Both the position numbers and the translations under genes were made by a program. A DNA stretch of 64,000 bases, taken from positions 1-64,000 of the forward strand of contig JAVFHQ010000090.1 in assembly GCA_035135055.1 (NCBI GenBank), written 5' to 3'. Position 1 is the first letter of the stretch, and every line of letters starts with the position of its first letter. The notes beneath the pieces are model-generated. The model searched no databases. It saw only the letters and a program-made list of their open reading frames with translations, and was not told the origin of the DNA. Below, in pieces: positions 1 through 11,318 of the stretch. The DNA comes from Oleoguttula mirabilis. Its lineage: Eukaryota > Ascomycota > Dothideomycetes > Mycosphaerellales > Teratosphaeriaceae.

Positions 1-160
1 CGCACCCACTCTGTCGGCAAGCGCTTCCCGCCTAAGACTGATATGCCTTACCAAAACTGACTCGTCTCACCCCGGCTGACCCTAGCTTACCTTCCGCTGA
101 CCTTCCACTCTACACCTTTGCTCCTCGCCTAGGTTCTTTCACGCAGACATGGAGCTAGGA

Positions 161-248
161 GAACGGACTGCGCAGGTGTGCTCCTTGGAAAGCGGCGCTG
201 CGTAGAACGGACTGCGCAGGTATACTCATCGGAAAGCGGCGTTGCGTA
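161..248. repeat. Two-copy 44-bp tandem repeat
   Basis: Two adjacent 44-bp units (161-204 and 205-248) match at 39 of 44 positions. Both start GAACGGACTGCGCAGGT and end TTGCGTA or CTGCGTA. The repeat lies just downstream of the stop codon of the minus-strand gene at 395-1342. No coding role is seen. The rest of positions 1-394 holds nothing I can identify. Confidence 0.85.
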
Positions 249-394
249 CGGATATACCAACTAGGGAGTCCCCCTACATATCGCGCACTCTCACCCCTGT
301 CTCACCCTACGCTTACTACTCCTTACCGCCGTCTCCTTCCTGTCCGAAGCGGATGCTCTGCTTGCCGTTCCATTGTTGCGCAAAGGCCGCCGGT

Positions 395-1342
395 TCAGCG
401 CCTGCTGCGTTTCCTGCTGGGCCCATCCACTCCGTCGCCGTCGCCGACTTTGCGCTTTGATGGCGCGTCGTGGACATCAAATACGATCTCAGTTGCGTCT
501 GCACTACCCTTCATGATCCCAATGGCCGTCTGGAGCTCGATCTCCTCCTTGATAGGTTTCCAATTGCCTCCGTCATCACGCCAAGCAAGATAATGCAGCT
601 TGGGATCAAACCCGAGCTTCAATTGGAGCTGCGCAACAACCAGTGGGTACCTGATATGCAAGTAATTCAAGCCGTCGTCTTCAACGCCCTCGGTCTTCAC
701 CTGTGTGAAAGCAATGTGCGCTATCTTTTCCCCCCATCGCACGAAGAAGGTAAGATCCGAGAGGGAAAGCAGCTTTGCCGGGAGGTGTCGCCATGGTGGG
801 GCGCGGTCGTTGTGCGATAGTGGGTGCGGGCTGCCTCGAATGGTGAGTGTGTCTCCAGCGCTTGAGCCGGCGGTCGGTTTGGATCTACGCATGTGAGTAT
901 TAGCTTCGTGCAAGAGGTTGTTGCATATTACTTACGTCTTCCCAGTTTCAGTCCTCTCCCTATCCCGCGCCTTACCCTCAAGCTTGAACTTCATCGCTTT
1001 CTTCCACTCCGGCCACTCCGGCCTGAAGACATCATGCTTCTGCTCGGAGAATGCTGAACCATCCAACTTTGATGCCCACACCTCGTCCTCTTCGAGCTCT
1101 CTCCAGATCTTCGTGCGGTAGGTCTTTTGCGGGTCAACTTGCTGGAGTGAGGAAACGAGCAGACTCGTGCCATTCTTGCCGCCGGTTCTCATGCGCTGTT
1201 GAAGTTCTGTGATGAGGTTCTTCGCGTCTTCGTTACTACCGCCGATGAGTATCGCTAGATTGTCCGGGTCCCATTTGTTGTGAGGAGCCCATCCGTTAGG
1301 CCTTGGGCCGAGCATGAGCTTGTCAACCAAGCTGTTTGACAT
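395..1342 (-). CDS. Hypothetical protein, two exons (298 aa)
   Basis: I do not recognise this family. The exons are 1342-936 and 884-395. The 51-nt intron has a GTAAGT donor and a TAG acceptor preceded by a GCTAATAC branch-like motif, and the reading frame is kept across it. The protein starts MSNSLVDKLMLGPRPNGW. It has a charged N-terminal half, a Ser/Pro-rich joint at the exon boundary, and a C-terminal half with alternating hydrophobic strands, ending in a basic tail (PSRKRSRR) that could be a nuclear signal. There is no signal peptide or membrane segment. The gene diverges from the SNF2-like gene at 1618. The good splice sites and long open frames make it a real gene. Its function is unknown. 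Confidence 0.7.
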
Positions 1343-1617
1343 CTTCAGTCGCTGTAGTTATAAAGGTGAGCGCAATATCGGTGCGGCGTTCAATACGAGG
1401 TGAGGGCGAGTGAGGAGTGGTGGCGAACCCGTTCCTTCCTCCGCGTTTCAAATTCGCATTCGATCATGTGCGAGCAACGTCACTACACACTCTTTGTCTT
1501 GGCACTGAAGGCTTTGTGTTTACTTCTCCCCCCCAACACTTGACGTTCTGCCTTCACTCGCATCGAGCACGCGCCATCTCGCGACACCACACAACGCTTG
1601 CCGGACTCCTCGCCACC
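1343..1617. promoter_or_regulatory. Divergent intergenic region
   Basis: This 275-bp gap separates the start codons of the minus-strand hypothetical gene and the plus-strand SNF2-like gene, so it should carry both promoters. The open frame of the SNF2-like gene runs back into it as far as a GTG at 1417. There is no ATG in that stretch, and the strong CGCCACCATG context at 1618 marks the real start. No TATA box stands out. Confidence 0.45.
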
Positions 1618-4600
1618 ATGTCTGGAAAGGCGCCGGACTACGGCGGCAAGGCGTATAATGCCTGGACGCTTGCAGATGCGCAGGCGATACTACAGTTTAC
1701 CGAAAGTGAGATGACGGAGGCGAGGAGGCTCATTCAGCAGACTCCAAACATCCACATGGCCGTCCGCACGGCCGAAGGCCCACCTGCCCGAGCTCTCGCA
1801 CTGCAGCGCATACAGAACCAGTTCCCGGTTACCTTCGATACCACCGGCAACTGGAACACCCGCAACCTCCGCGAATGGGCGGTGCGATTCATAATGCAAA
1901 AGACGTACGATAGCCTCAGGACCGGGAGCACTCCTTCGATCAGCACCGCATACAGGTCTTCACAGCAGACTGCAGCTCCAAGTGAGCGTACGACCTACGG
2001 CGAGACAGATGTTGTGCTTGTACCGCTGGAAACATCTATCGCGGTAATACGGTGGGTAAATGCACCTGAACAGAGGGAGGGTCAGGGGGGGCCAGGCGGT
2101 GTGAGCAGTGTCCAAGACGGTCGGGAGACTGAGCTGCAGGTGCCAGGCGGTGAGGGGGAGTCAGGCGGGGTGAGCGGTGCCCAAAGCGGGAAGGAACCGG
2201 GACAGCAGGCTGAAGAGAGTGATAATGGGAGCGACGTGGATGACGACGACCCACTCGACGTATGCGAGCTAGGCTTGGTAACGATCCGTTCCGCTACAGC
2301 GATCAAGGACCCAGGCGAAGAGCATACTGCTGAGGATCTTAACTTTCCTTCTTTCAAGGGCTTTGCTGCGAGGAAGTTGACCGGTCGGCGCGAGCCGGCC
2401 CTTCACAAGTACACTCTCAGCTGGTATCATCCTGGACTCGACAGGCATATTAGATGCGACGACGCTGACGACTGGCGCGCTGCTCTGAAAGTGATGCGGG
2501 CCGGCCTTCACGTACGGAACCCTACCCGGTTCGACTTCTACCTCAGCAAGTCGGTCAACGGGGCGCTACCACCGCTACCGCACCAGACCGTCACAGACAA
2601 GGCAGCAACTGCAGGACTTGATACCAATGGAGAGGCAGCGCGCAAGGAGAAGGAGGACGACGATGCGGAGAAGGCGTCGCAGGACGCAGAAAAGAGGGCA
2701 CGAAGGGATGAAGCGAGGAAGAAGAGGGAGGAGGAAGCACGGAAGCGGGCGCTGGAGCAACTTGAGCAGCCTGCTAGCAAGCCCTCGGCTTCAGGTAGGC
2801 TGGGTGGACGTGCAAGTCCGGAGACTGTGCCCGATGCTGCACAGAAGTCGACTCCTGGCCGACGAGGGCGCAAACCCGATACGCCTATACCAACGCTGGC
2901 AACGGAGGAGAACTGTGGCAGCAAAGTGCGCAAGCATGGCCAAGCTGCGGTGGATCGTTTTGTAGAGCTGTGGAACGACCGCCGGGCATGGATGGATGAG
3001 CACAGGGGTTTCTGGAGGCAAAAGCCCACTGAGATGGACTTCGCCCCTGACGCAATCGAGGCGGCTCTCGATATCCCGATGGACCATACCTTGCGCCTGG
3101 CAGCGTACTGCAAGGACTCTACGCGCAACAAAGCGGTCGACGAGAGCACAGTAGCTGCCGCTGCCGCAGATGCGGTCGTTGCGAAGTTCGGCATTAGCTA
3201 CGGGAAGCAACTCGAGCGCATGGACGATCCCGCCCTGGTAGAGAGAGCGAGGGCGTTCTGGAGGATGCCGGCCGAAGTTTGGCAATGCGGCGCGGCTGGT
3301 ATGACGTTCTTTGGACTGCTGCCGAATACCTACGTCAAGAACTACCAGCTTTTTGCAGTGTACGTGATGATTGAGCTCGGATTCGACCCCCACTCGGGCG
3401 CATTTCTGTGCGACGACATGGGTCTGGGCAAGACACTGGAACTCTTGCTGGTCTGGGCGGTCGGCGTGATGCTCAACGATGCGTGGGCTGAGGTGGAGGC
3501 GGATTGGGAGCTTGCTGAGGACATTCCGCGTCATCTGCCGAAAGACAACCAGGAGCCAGGTGCAAAGTGCCCGGTTGAAGACACAGAGGCTTGGGTGTAC
3601 CCTTTTCCGTGTATGTGTCCAGCCGACAGTGTAACCCGCACTCGGACGGAGGTTCGACCAGGCGCGACGTTGATCGCAGCGCCCCCGAGCCTAGGCCGGA
3701 GCTGGTTCAAGGAGCTGAAGAAGTTCATTGACCTTGATCAACTCGACGTTCAAGTTCGCATCGCTATGGCTGGCGCTGGTGCTTGGGACACCGACGAGAA
3801 CGAGCGTATCGCCAAACTCACTGCCGAGAACTGTGGATTTCTCCACCTTGACGAGGATGACGAATACAGATATGATTCCTACCAGCATCTCATCATTACT
3901 ACTACATCGGCTTACAAAAACCTCATTCTGGAAGCCGAGGGCATTGGTCGGGGGCACGAGATGAGATGGCGGCCAGGCTTTCGCACTGAGAAGGTTCCCG
4001 GTTCGAGGGGACGTACCAGGCAGGTGCCAACGTCGCCGGAGTCATACAAGCACAGTGTTGACCTTCCGGTCTTCTGGACGACGAGCATCAACGATGAGTA
4101 CCACAAGGCGTATTCATTGAACGCTTCGTATAACAAAGACGCCCTCAAGCACATGCCGAGCTGGGGGAGGAAATATCAGGCCACCGGAACGCTCATCGAC
4201 AACAACATCCAGACGCCAGTGGCTGGGCTTCGGTTGATGCAAATGCAGTGGGCACTGCAGGACGAGGCGTACGCAAAACCTGACCCCCAATACAACAAAA
4301 GGCCGTTCTGGAAATGGATGCGTCAATGTTGGTGGGAGGATATCAGATTCAACGGGGCCGCAGTGGAGAGACGGGTCAAGCGGGAGCGCAGTGGTGATCC
4401 GACAACAGTGAAGAGTGAGCAGCAGGCAGACGAATGCATTGCCGCCGTCAAAGTGGCCATGGATCAGTATGTCATTCGCCGGTCGGGTGCGACGAGGTGG
4501 CTGGACGGCAAAGCTGCTGTCTCCATGCCCGCAAACATCCACTACGACGCAATACTACCACTCTCGAATGAGCAACACGCCATTGGGGTAGGTGCAGAGT

Positions 4601-5621
4601 TGGCGGCGAAGCGCAAGCGCCAGCTCGACTTTCTGTACACCCGCGCCCCGGCACGCGCCAAGAGCGACCACGGACATCGCTCACGTGAATACGAGGCGCT
4701 GCCGGACGAGGAGAAGGCACGAACACCACCGCCGCCACCCCTCTCTCTCATGTCCAAGCAGCTAGCAGCCTTGATCGGCTCGGACAACCTTGCGCGCGCG
4801 GCTTCGACATTCCCCGGCCTGCTGGACTTCTATTCTGTCTATGAAAGCGCAGAAGATGAGGAGGAGCATGCGGGAGAGAAGCGCGTGAATAAGATCGAGG
4901 AATTCGGCGCGCCGATAGTCAAAGAGATCATAGCATCTATCAACGCAGCCAAGGGTGGGAGACCAGGGCACGACTGGATGTCCCACGTGGATAAGTGGGT
5001 CGCGGGAAGCCCAAAGTTTGATTGGATCATGGACCTCATTGCCAAGATGGACAGCAGGATGACTGGGGATGAGGAGGAGGAGAAGCTGCTAATGTTCTCG
5101 TTCCATGGGACGGTAGGGGTGATTCTTTATCTGGTAAGTCTCCCTTGTCGGCGCCAACAGGAGCCCTGCTAACAGTTGTTCAGCATATGCGGTACAACCT
5201 GGGAATGGAAGACGTGGCGTTCATTCATGCGAGTATGAAGCAAGAGGTTCGCGATGCCACAGTTGCGGCATTCCAGGACGAGGAAGTCCCAGCCAAGTTC
5301 GACGCCCAGGTGCCGGCCAGCGTGCGGATGATCATCTCGACCTACGACCTGATGGGGACGGGGCATACATGCACGCGGGCATACCGTACGGTCCTGATTG
5401 ATCCAGAGACGACGCGGAAGCAAGAGGCACAGGCGCTGGCGAGGACGAACCGTGTGCCGCAGCGCAAGGCCATCACCTTCTCGTACCGTCTATACTCACC
5501 GGACTCTCTGATCGAGAACCACCTTATTCTAACGCAGGAAGCCCGGCAGCATGTCATGGAGGAGGAGGGGACGGGGGAGGGTCTGGGGGGGGACGGTAAA
5601 GAAGATGATGAGTTGAATTGA
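1618..5621 (+). CDS. SNF2-like helicase/ATPase, two exons (1317 aa)
   Basis: The exons are 1618-5133 and 5184-5621. The 50-nt intron (GTAAGT donor, TTCAG acceptor, GCTAAC branch) is in phase 0. The start lies in a CGCCACCATG context. Residues 1-330 are family-specific with acidic linkers. A Lys/Glu-rich coiled-coil-like stretch lies at about 340-390. The ATPase core begins near 570, with Walker A GLGKT at residues 602-606 in DDMGLGKT. The motif II position reads DEYH (826-829) instead of the usual DEGH or DEAH, and a TGTLIDNN motif III follows. The C-terminal lobe ends with a motif VI-like segment QALARTNRVPQ near 1255-1265. The protein probably acts in the nucleus on chromatin or in DNA repair. 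It belongs with the divergent fungal SNF2/Rad54-like ATPases of unknown target rather than with a classical remodeller. Confidence 0.8.
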
Positions 5622-6119
5622 GTAAGGCACACACCTTCACATAGAGGATGAAACTTTCGTAATTCGTATCCGATTCCCAGAACCACCAAAGGCGGCCTTG
5701 TGCCAAACCTCATGCTCAACGACGTCGCCGTCCCTCACCCCAAACCCGAGCAACATCTCGTGCAGATATCACTGCCTCCAGCTGACGCGAACCCTTTTCA
5801 TCAGAGGCGGGCTTCACAGCTCGGCCTGGAGAAGAGATTGAGAACTCCGAGCGAGGGATGCTCAGTGAGCGTTTGAGAGTGATCCTGATCCCCTGGTGTA
5901 CACAATGAACAGCGTGAACAAATGAACCGCAAGTACAGCCCCTTCGCATGTGACCTTGGATCGACCTGAAGAGTACCTCATGTAAAGCCACCAAGCCAGT
6001 CAAAACCGTGACCAAGAGCTGTGTCGATACGACGCTTTTTCAATCTTCCCAGTCCCAAACGCCGAGATAACCCGCGTGAACGAAACGCATCTCCACCCTC
6101 AAACTCACGCCTCGCAAAG
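5622..6119. other. Intergenic, promoter side of swd3
   Basis: About 500 bp lie between two genes on the same strand. The frame of the WD40 gene is open back to a GTG at 6021, but the first ATG is at 6120. I see no RNA gene, repeat or convincing promoter motif. Confidence 0.4.
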
Positions 6120-7453
6120 ATGAGCATCACCGCGATACCAGAGCGTCCCGGGCGCTCGCCCAAGCGAAAGCGCTCAGAAGACTCGCCAAATGGAGGCATA
6201 CCACAGTACGACGGTGCAACAGACGGTGCGGCGCTCCAGTACGCCTACGATGAAGAGATGCCCAGCGAGCTGCAGTCGCCCGAAGAGCAAGAGCTGGACG
6301 GTGCGCCAGCGAAGAAGCAGAAGGTCGAGAGGCCGACGCGACTGAACTACGTGCCATATATGACACTGCGCGGACACAAGCGGGGCGTGGCTGCGGTCAA
6401 GTTCTCGCCAGATGGGAGGTGGATAGCGAGCTGCTGTAGGTGCTGACTTCACGATGTGCGGAGGAGGATGTGCTGACGGACTGTACAGCCGCAGATGCCA
6501 CGATCAAGATATGGGACTCGAAGACCGGCGCTCTCGCCCACACCCTCGAAGGTCACCTCGCCGGCATCTCAACCATCGCGTGGAGCCCGGACTCGAAAGT
6601 ATTAGCCTCAGGCTCTGACGACAAGATCATCCGCCTGTGGGACATCTCGACCGGCAAGTGTACCGCCGCGCCTCTGATCGGCCACCACAACTATGTCTAC
6701 AGCCTCGCGTTCTCGCCCAAGGGCAATATGCTCGTGTCAGGCTCGTACGATGAAGCAGTCTTCCTGTGGGACGTACGGACAGCGCGTATCATGCGAAGCC
6801 TGCCCGCGCACTCCGACCCGGTATCTGGCGTCGATTTTGTAAGAGATGGCACACTGGTAGCTTCGTGCTCTAGCGACGGGTTGATCAGGATATGGGACAC
6901 CAGCACAGGACAATGCTTGAAGACGCTGGTACACGAGGACAACGCGCCAGTCACGAGTGTGCGCTTCTCGCCGAACGGCCGCTTCGTACTTGCTGCCACC
7001 CTCGACTCGTGCGTGCGGTTGTGGAACTACGTCGAGGGCAGGGTGGTGAAGACGTACCAAGGGCACAAAAACGAGAAGTTCAGCATAAGTACTGCGTTCG
7101 GGACATACGGCGTGGAGGACGACAAGCCTGCAGAGGTGGACGGTGATGAGGAGGAGCAGAAGCGGGATTGGGCATTTGCAGCTTGCGGGAGCGAAGACGG
7201 CAGGACGGTGCTCTGGGACGTGAGCTCGAAAGAGATACTACAAGAGCTGAAGGGTCATGATGGGGTGGTCTTGAGCGTCGACGTGGGCTTGGAGGACCAG
7301 ACCATCATCACATGCGGCAACGATAAGACCATCAAGATGTGGAAAAGGCAGCCGCTGCCCGTCACCAATGGTACGAATGGCACGAATGGCACGAACGGCA
7401 ACCACGAGCCTTCAGCAACCGAGCCAACGGCAGGGACACTTGATGAAGGGTGA
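6120..7453 (+). CDS. swd3: WDR5/Swd3-type COMPASS subunit (426 aa)
   Basis: This WD40 protein belongs to the Set1/COMPASS histone H3K4 methyltransferase complex, in which the seven-bladed propeller scaffolds the catalytic subunit. The exons are 6120-6435 and 6489-7453. The 53-nt intron splits a serine codon and restores the segment SCSADATIKIWD. The order is a basic N-terminal tail with KRKR (about residues 15-20), an acidic linker, then seven WD repeats. Each repeat has recognisable GH and WD dipeptides (LRGHKRGV, LEGHLAG, IGHHNYV, and so on). The KTYQGHKNEKFSI segment is close to the corresponding segment of animal WDR5. The C-terminus carries a low-complexity NGT repeat followed by a short tail. 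The annotated stop (7451-7453) overlaps a donor-like GGTGAGT, so a longer spliced tail cannot be excluded. The family assignment is firm. Confidence 0.92.
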
Positions 7454-7843
7454 GTGCTGTTTGCGCACGTTCCTGGTATACTACGGAACAGTGCCAAACC
7501 ATTGTCTGTACCTGACTACCTGTACACGTTGCCGTCCACCGTTCACGCCTCGGCTGCCAGCTGGCGTCACGAGCTCAGGAACCGCGACCGGCACTTGGAC
7601 AGCTCCACGATTTCCAGTTCTCCACAAAACGCGGATTGGAGGAACAATTTGCGGAGAAACGCGAGAGCCTCTTCCCGCGTGGCGACCACGCCTCTTCTGG
7701 CATAGACTGACGCTGTTCCTGCATATCGTTGTCTACGCGGGGAACATATTGCCATAGTACGCCTCAGTATATGAACAGCGTCGCCGGCCGGACGTGATCT
7801 CGAGGCAAGCGTGCGTCGGGTCCCTTCCCTTCTATCGTTCAAG
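7454..7843. other. Intergenic region upstream of GH93 gene
   Basis: This 390-bp spacer has no gene-like ORF. A TATATGAA sequence at about 7769-7776 lies about 70 bp upstream of the GH93 start codon and is a possible TATA-like element. Nothing else is recognisable. Confidence 0.35.
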
Positions 7844-9103
7844 ATGCTGTCTACCACGCTCCTCACGTTCGGCGCTCTCGCTGTCGGCACTGCCAATGCC
7901 CTGCTCTCGAACGTAACCATCTTCACGCCTCCTTCGAACTACACGATCCCACGTACCCTCTACGCCCGTACTGTCCTTCTCAACCAAGACTGCGAGACTT
8001 CTAACGTCCTGCTCGCCACTTGGGAGAACTACGGGCCCAACAATGATACCGATCCATACTTCCCCATCTACCAATCACTCGACCTTGGCGCTACGTGGAC
8101 CGAACGCTCGCGCGTCTACGACCAAGCCAATGGCTGGGGTCTGCGGTATCAGCCTTTCCTGTACGAGCTTCCGCAAGCTGTAGGCAACTTCAGCGCCGGC
8201 ACCCTACTATTGGCCGGAAACAGTATCCCCGAGGACCTGAGCGAGACACAGATCGACCTGTACGCCTCCACTGACAAGGGCTATACGTGGAGCTTTGTAT
8301 CGCACATTGCGCACGGAGGCGAGGCTCTGCCAGACAACGGCCTCACGCCGGTTTGGGAGCCGTTCCTCATGATGTACGTTTCCACAAGACCTGCCAGACA
8401 GACAACCCCATAACATCACAGCACAACAGCCGAGGTTTACATACTAATACGTAACTCTAGCTACGAGAACCAACTAGTAGCCTACTACTCCGACCAGCGC
8501 GACCCCCTGCATGGCCAGAAGCTCGTCCACCAAACCTCCACCAACTTGCTCAACTGGACAGCGCCCGTCGACGACGTGGCCTACAGCAACTACACCTTCC
8601 GCCCCGGCATGACCACCGTCTCCGAACTGCCGCTGGGCAACTGGATCATGACCTACGAGTTCTACGGGGCGCCCGAAGCGGCGTTCGCCGTCTACTACCG
8701 TATCAGCAATAGTCCGCTCACCTTCAATGCCTCCGTTGGCTTGCCTATCATCGCTACGGATGGCACGGTGCCCATCAGCTCGCCGTACAATGTCTGGACG
8801 CCTGTGGGTGGGAGTCTGGGCACGATTGCCGTCAGCTGCGGGACGTTGAGTGAGGTGTTCTTGAACCATAACCTGGGTGCTCCCGGCGCGTGGACGAAGG
8901 TGCCGACGCTGGAGGGGGTTTCGTATACGCGGAGTTTGCGTGTGCTGCCGGGTGAGAGCGAGATTTTGATTACGGGAGGCGGCGTGCTGGGGGGTACGAA
9001 CAACAGCGTCACGACGAGCTCGATTGATATCACGCCGGTGGGGCCGAAGCTGGCGAGCTGTAATGCTGGCACTGGGACGTATTCGGGGAGGAGGATGGTG
9101 TAG
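7844..9103 (+). CDS. Secreted GH93 exo-1,5-alpha-L-arabinanase-like protein (390 aa)
   Basis: This is a predicted extracellular glycoside hydrolase of family 93, the exo-arabinanases that release arabinobiose from pectin side-chain arabinan. The exons are 7844-8373 and 8461-9103. The 87-nt intron has a GTACGT donor and a perfect TACTAAT branch sequence. The start was chosen because residues 1-19 form a clear signal peptide (MLSTTLLTFGALAVGTANA). The mature part shows BNR/sialidase-like propeller features: S/T-x-D-x-G-x-T-W segments such as SLDLGATW and STDKGYTW, the FEPF-like WEPFLMIY, and NWTAP, and many N-glycosylation sites. The length fits the family (about 360-390 aa). The gene is convergent with CSN3. 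The family call is good, but substrate specificity is inferred from GH93 in general. Confidence 0.85.
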
Positions 9104-9431
9104 ATAGCTACTACTTCAGAAGCTATGTACTGGCAGACGTGAGTATTTACCATCTGCTCTGAACCTGTGGGGTTTCCTCGTCTTCTGCTATGTAGCACGG
9201 GCAACGTGCGACCTTTCTTCGTCAGATCGTATGCAAGGTCGTCCGACCGCCGCTTCGGAGCGGCCTCGTGCGCCAGGCAAATGCAAGCAAAGAGCAACTC
9301 CATCGCTAAATCCCTCTTCCAAACGCCAGCCTCAGGTCAGGCACGAGCCCCTCCAGCTATCGTCGAGGCCTGGTCTCAACTGCCACGCGCAGAGCAAGCA
9401 ACGTTCCGTCCCGCAACCATGACAGTTCGTT
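9104..9431. other. Convergent 3' intergenic region
   Basis: This 328-bp stretch lies between the stop codons of the GH93 gene (plus) and CSN3 (minus) and must contain both 3' ends. Neither a clear polyadenylation signal nor any other feature is evident. Confidence 0.4.
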
Positions 9432-10886
9432 CTAAGCTGCCATGATATCCTCGTCGCCATCGTCCTGCCCAGGCACCGGCGCATCCCACGTGAGATCCAT
9501 CTGGTCCGCCAAATCGCCATCCGGGCCCGTGCCCTGCCGCTTCACGCGCTTCAGGTGCTCGACGTACTCCTTGGTCAGCTGCAGCCTGCGATCGGCGTCC
9601 CGTACGAAGGTGACGAGATCTTCAATGCGCTTCGTCTGCGCTGCGAGCTCGCCCTCCTGCGCGACAGTACTTGAGGGTCCTACGTCGGTGGAGTGGAATC
9701 GCAGCACCGCCTCGCCGGACGTGCTGCCAGGCGTGATGCTAGCATTGAGCGCCCCATACCGGATCATGTCCGTCACCATGTGCAGCGTGGCATCCGCCGT
9801 GAAGCCCATATGTGAGGCCACCCTGCTCACCGGCAGCGCCGCAAACGTTTTTTGTAGATCGATGACGCGGTACTTCAGCAGCGCATCGCCCGCTTCCTTG
9901 ACCATGCGCAGATTGCCGTCGTCGTGCCAGACCTGCGCGCCCACGTCCATCTCCGCTTGGTACTTCCGCCACTCCCGCTTCTCGAAGGCTTCGGCCAGCA
10001 CATCGTAGGGCTTCGCCACTAAGCGGATGCTCTTCATGACCACCGTGTCGTGGGTGCGTGGGAGAGGGTAGGATTTGCCTTCGGCGAGCAGGCCGACGAG
10101 GACCCATTTCTTGTAGGCTTCCACCTGCAGCGCGCTGGTGGCGTGCTGTTGGCTGGGTGTGAGGATGACGGATTCGAGGAAGAGGCGGGCGCGGGTCCAG
10201 TTGCGCTGGCCGATGTAGACGTGCGCGCCGAGGAGGTAGTACTCGAGGATTAGGTCGGGTTGTACCTTGTCGGTGAAGCCGTTCTTGGTGGTGATGAAGG
10301 CGTTGCTGAGCTCGTGCTCTTCGCTTAGCAGGTCTTCCGGCACGTTCTTCGGCGGTATTGTGGGGAAGGCGTAGATGTTCTTGTCGAGGATGGGGAGGGC
10401 TTGGCTGGGCACAGCGCTGGAGAGGCAGGCCCGGAGGAAGTAGAGGTGGTTGGTGGTGAAGGTGCCGGCGGTGGGGTCAAGGCGGAGGATGGCGGTCGAG
10501 ATGGGCGTCAGGTTCGGGATGGCGGGCGCGCGAAGCCTGTCCATCACCCAGCCGAGCACCATGACCCACGACGCGCCGACGTAGCGCACTTGCACCGGGT
10601 CGAAGAGGGCGAAGAAGATGAGGGCGCGGTCGAGGAGGGCGTCGAGGCGGGTCTTGTCCTTGCCGGCCGCCTTGATGTGTTCGATGAGGGCGTAGAGGTA
10701 GGGGATGCTGTTGAGGGTGGGGTTCAGCAGGTCGAGGATGTTCTGCTTGTCGACCGGCTTCGTCCATTGCGTGGTCTTGTCCATGATCTTCATGTGGGCG
10801 TGCATCGCTCTGTCGTAGTCCTTTGGCGACAGCTTGTCGACGTTGTCGGGCGGGAAGGACAGCATCGCGGCGAGTGCGTCGGCCAT
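9432..10886 (-). CDS. csn3: COP9 signalosome subunit 3 (484 aa)
   Basis: This is a subunit of the COP9 signalosome, which removes Nedd8 from cullin-RING ubiquitin ligases. In filamentous fungi the complex governs development and secondary metabolism. It is a single intronless ORF. The first 230 residues are helical repeats. A PCI domain follows at about residues 230-400, including the winged-helix part (YRVIDLQKTFAALPVSRVASHMGF...), and the C-terminus is helical (LVTFVRDADRRLQLTKEYVEHLKRV is the last long helix). Length and order fit fungal CsnC/CSN3. The ATG at 10886 is the only sensible start. The gene diverges from the sphingolipid desaturase gene across 432 bp. The related 26S proteasome subunit Rpn3 is the main alternative, but the N-terminal pattern and length favour CSN3. 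Confidence 0.88.
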   Translation of the reverse strand: MADALAAMLSFPPDNVDKLSPKDYDRAMHAHMKIMDKTTQWTKPVDKQNILDLLNPTLNSIPYLYALIEHIKAAGKDKTRLDALLDRALIFFALFDPVQVRYVGASWVMVLGWVMDRLRAPAIPNLTPISTAILRLDPTAGTFTTNHLYFLRACLSSAVPSQALPILDKNIYAFPTIPPKNVPEDLLSEEHELSNAFITTKNGFTDKVQPDLILEYYLLGAHVYIGQRNWTRARLFLESVILTPSQQHATSALQVEAYKKWVLVGLLAEGKSYPLPRTHDTVVMKSIRLVAKPYDVLAEAFEKREWRKYQAEMDVGAQVWHDDGNLRMVKEAGDALLKYRVIDLQKTFAALPVSRVASHMGFTADATLHMVTDMIRYGALNASITPGSTSGEAVLRFHSTDVGPSSTVAQEGELAAQTKRIEDLVTFVRDADRRLQLTKEYVEHLKRVKRQGTGPDGDLADQMDLTWDAPVPGQDDGDEDIMAA

Positions 10887-11318
10887 GGTGGGTGGTGGTC
10901 GAGAGGGTGTGAGCCAAAGTTGAGACGCTGATGTTCGTTATCTTGAGAGGCGGTGCATCCTTTGTGGCGAGTCAGAATGTGCTCGGGTGGTGCTTGCAGT
11001 GGCGAAGGCTTGTCGCAGCGCAGTGAATGCTCGTTTGCCAAGGCAACACCGAGCTCGGTGGACTGCACCGACACTCACTAGTGACTGGAGCTCAAGGAAC
11101 AAGCGCGGAGTTAGCCTCCCGTCTTCTCCGCCGTCTGTGCGCTCGCTCCCATCCAGTCAGCACATGCAATTCAGGTGGGGAGCGTTCACATTCGCGTCAG
11201 GGTCCGGGCCCCAGGGTCCATCAATGTGGAAGCGTGCTGCCTTGCTGCCGTTCTAATTCCCTACTCCCACTGCTACTCCTACGGCAAGGACAGCAACATT
11301 CTGCCACTCCTCTCCACC
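10887..11318. promoter_or_regulatory. Divergent csn3 / desaturase promoter region
   Basis: This 432-bp gap between two diverging start codons should hold both promoters. The desaturase frame is open to 11175, but the first ATG, with the context TCTCCACCATGG, is at 11319. No specific factor site is claimed. Confidence 0.4.

Noticed and set aside
1417..1617. N-terminal extension of the SNF2-like ORF
   Set aside because: The frame is open, but it begins with GTG and has no ATG before 1618, where the start context is strong.
10401..10931. Long antisense ORFs over csn3, the desaturase and dpb2
   Set aside because: High-GC shadows of real genes with biased composition and no domain pattern.
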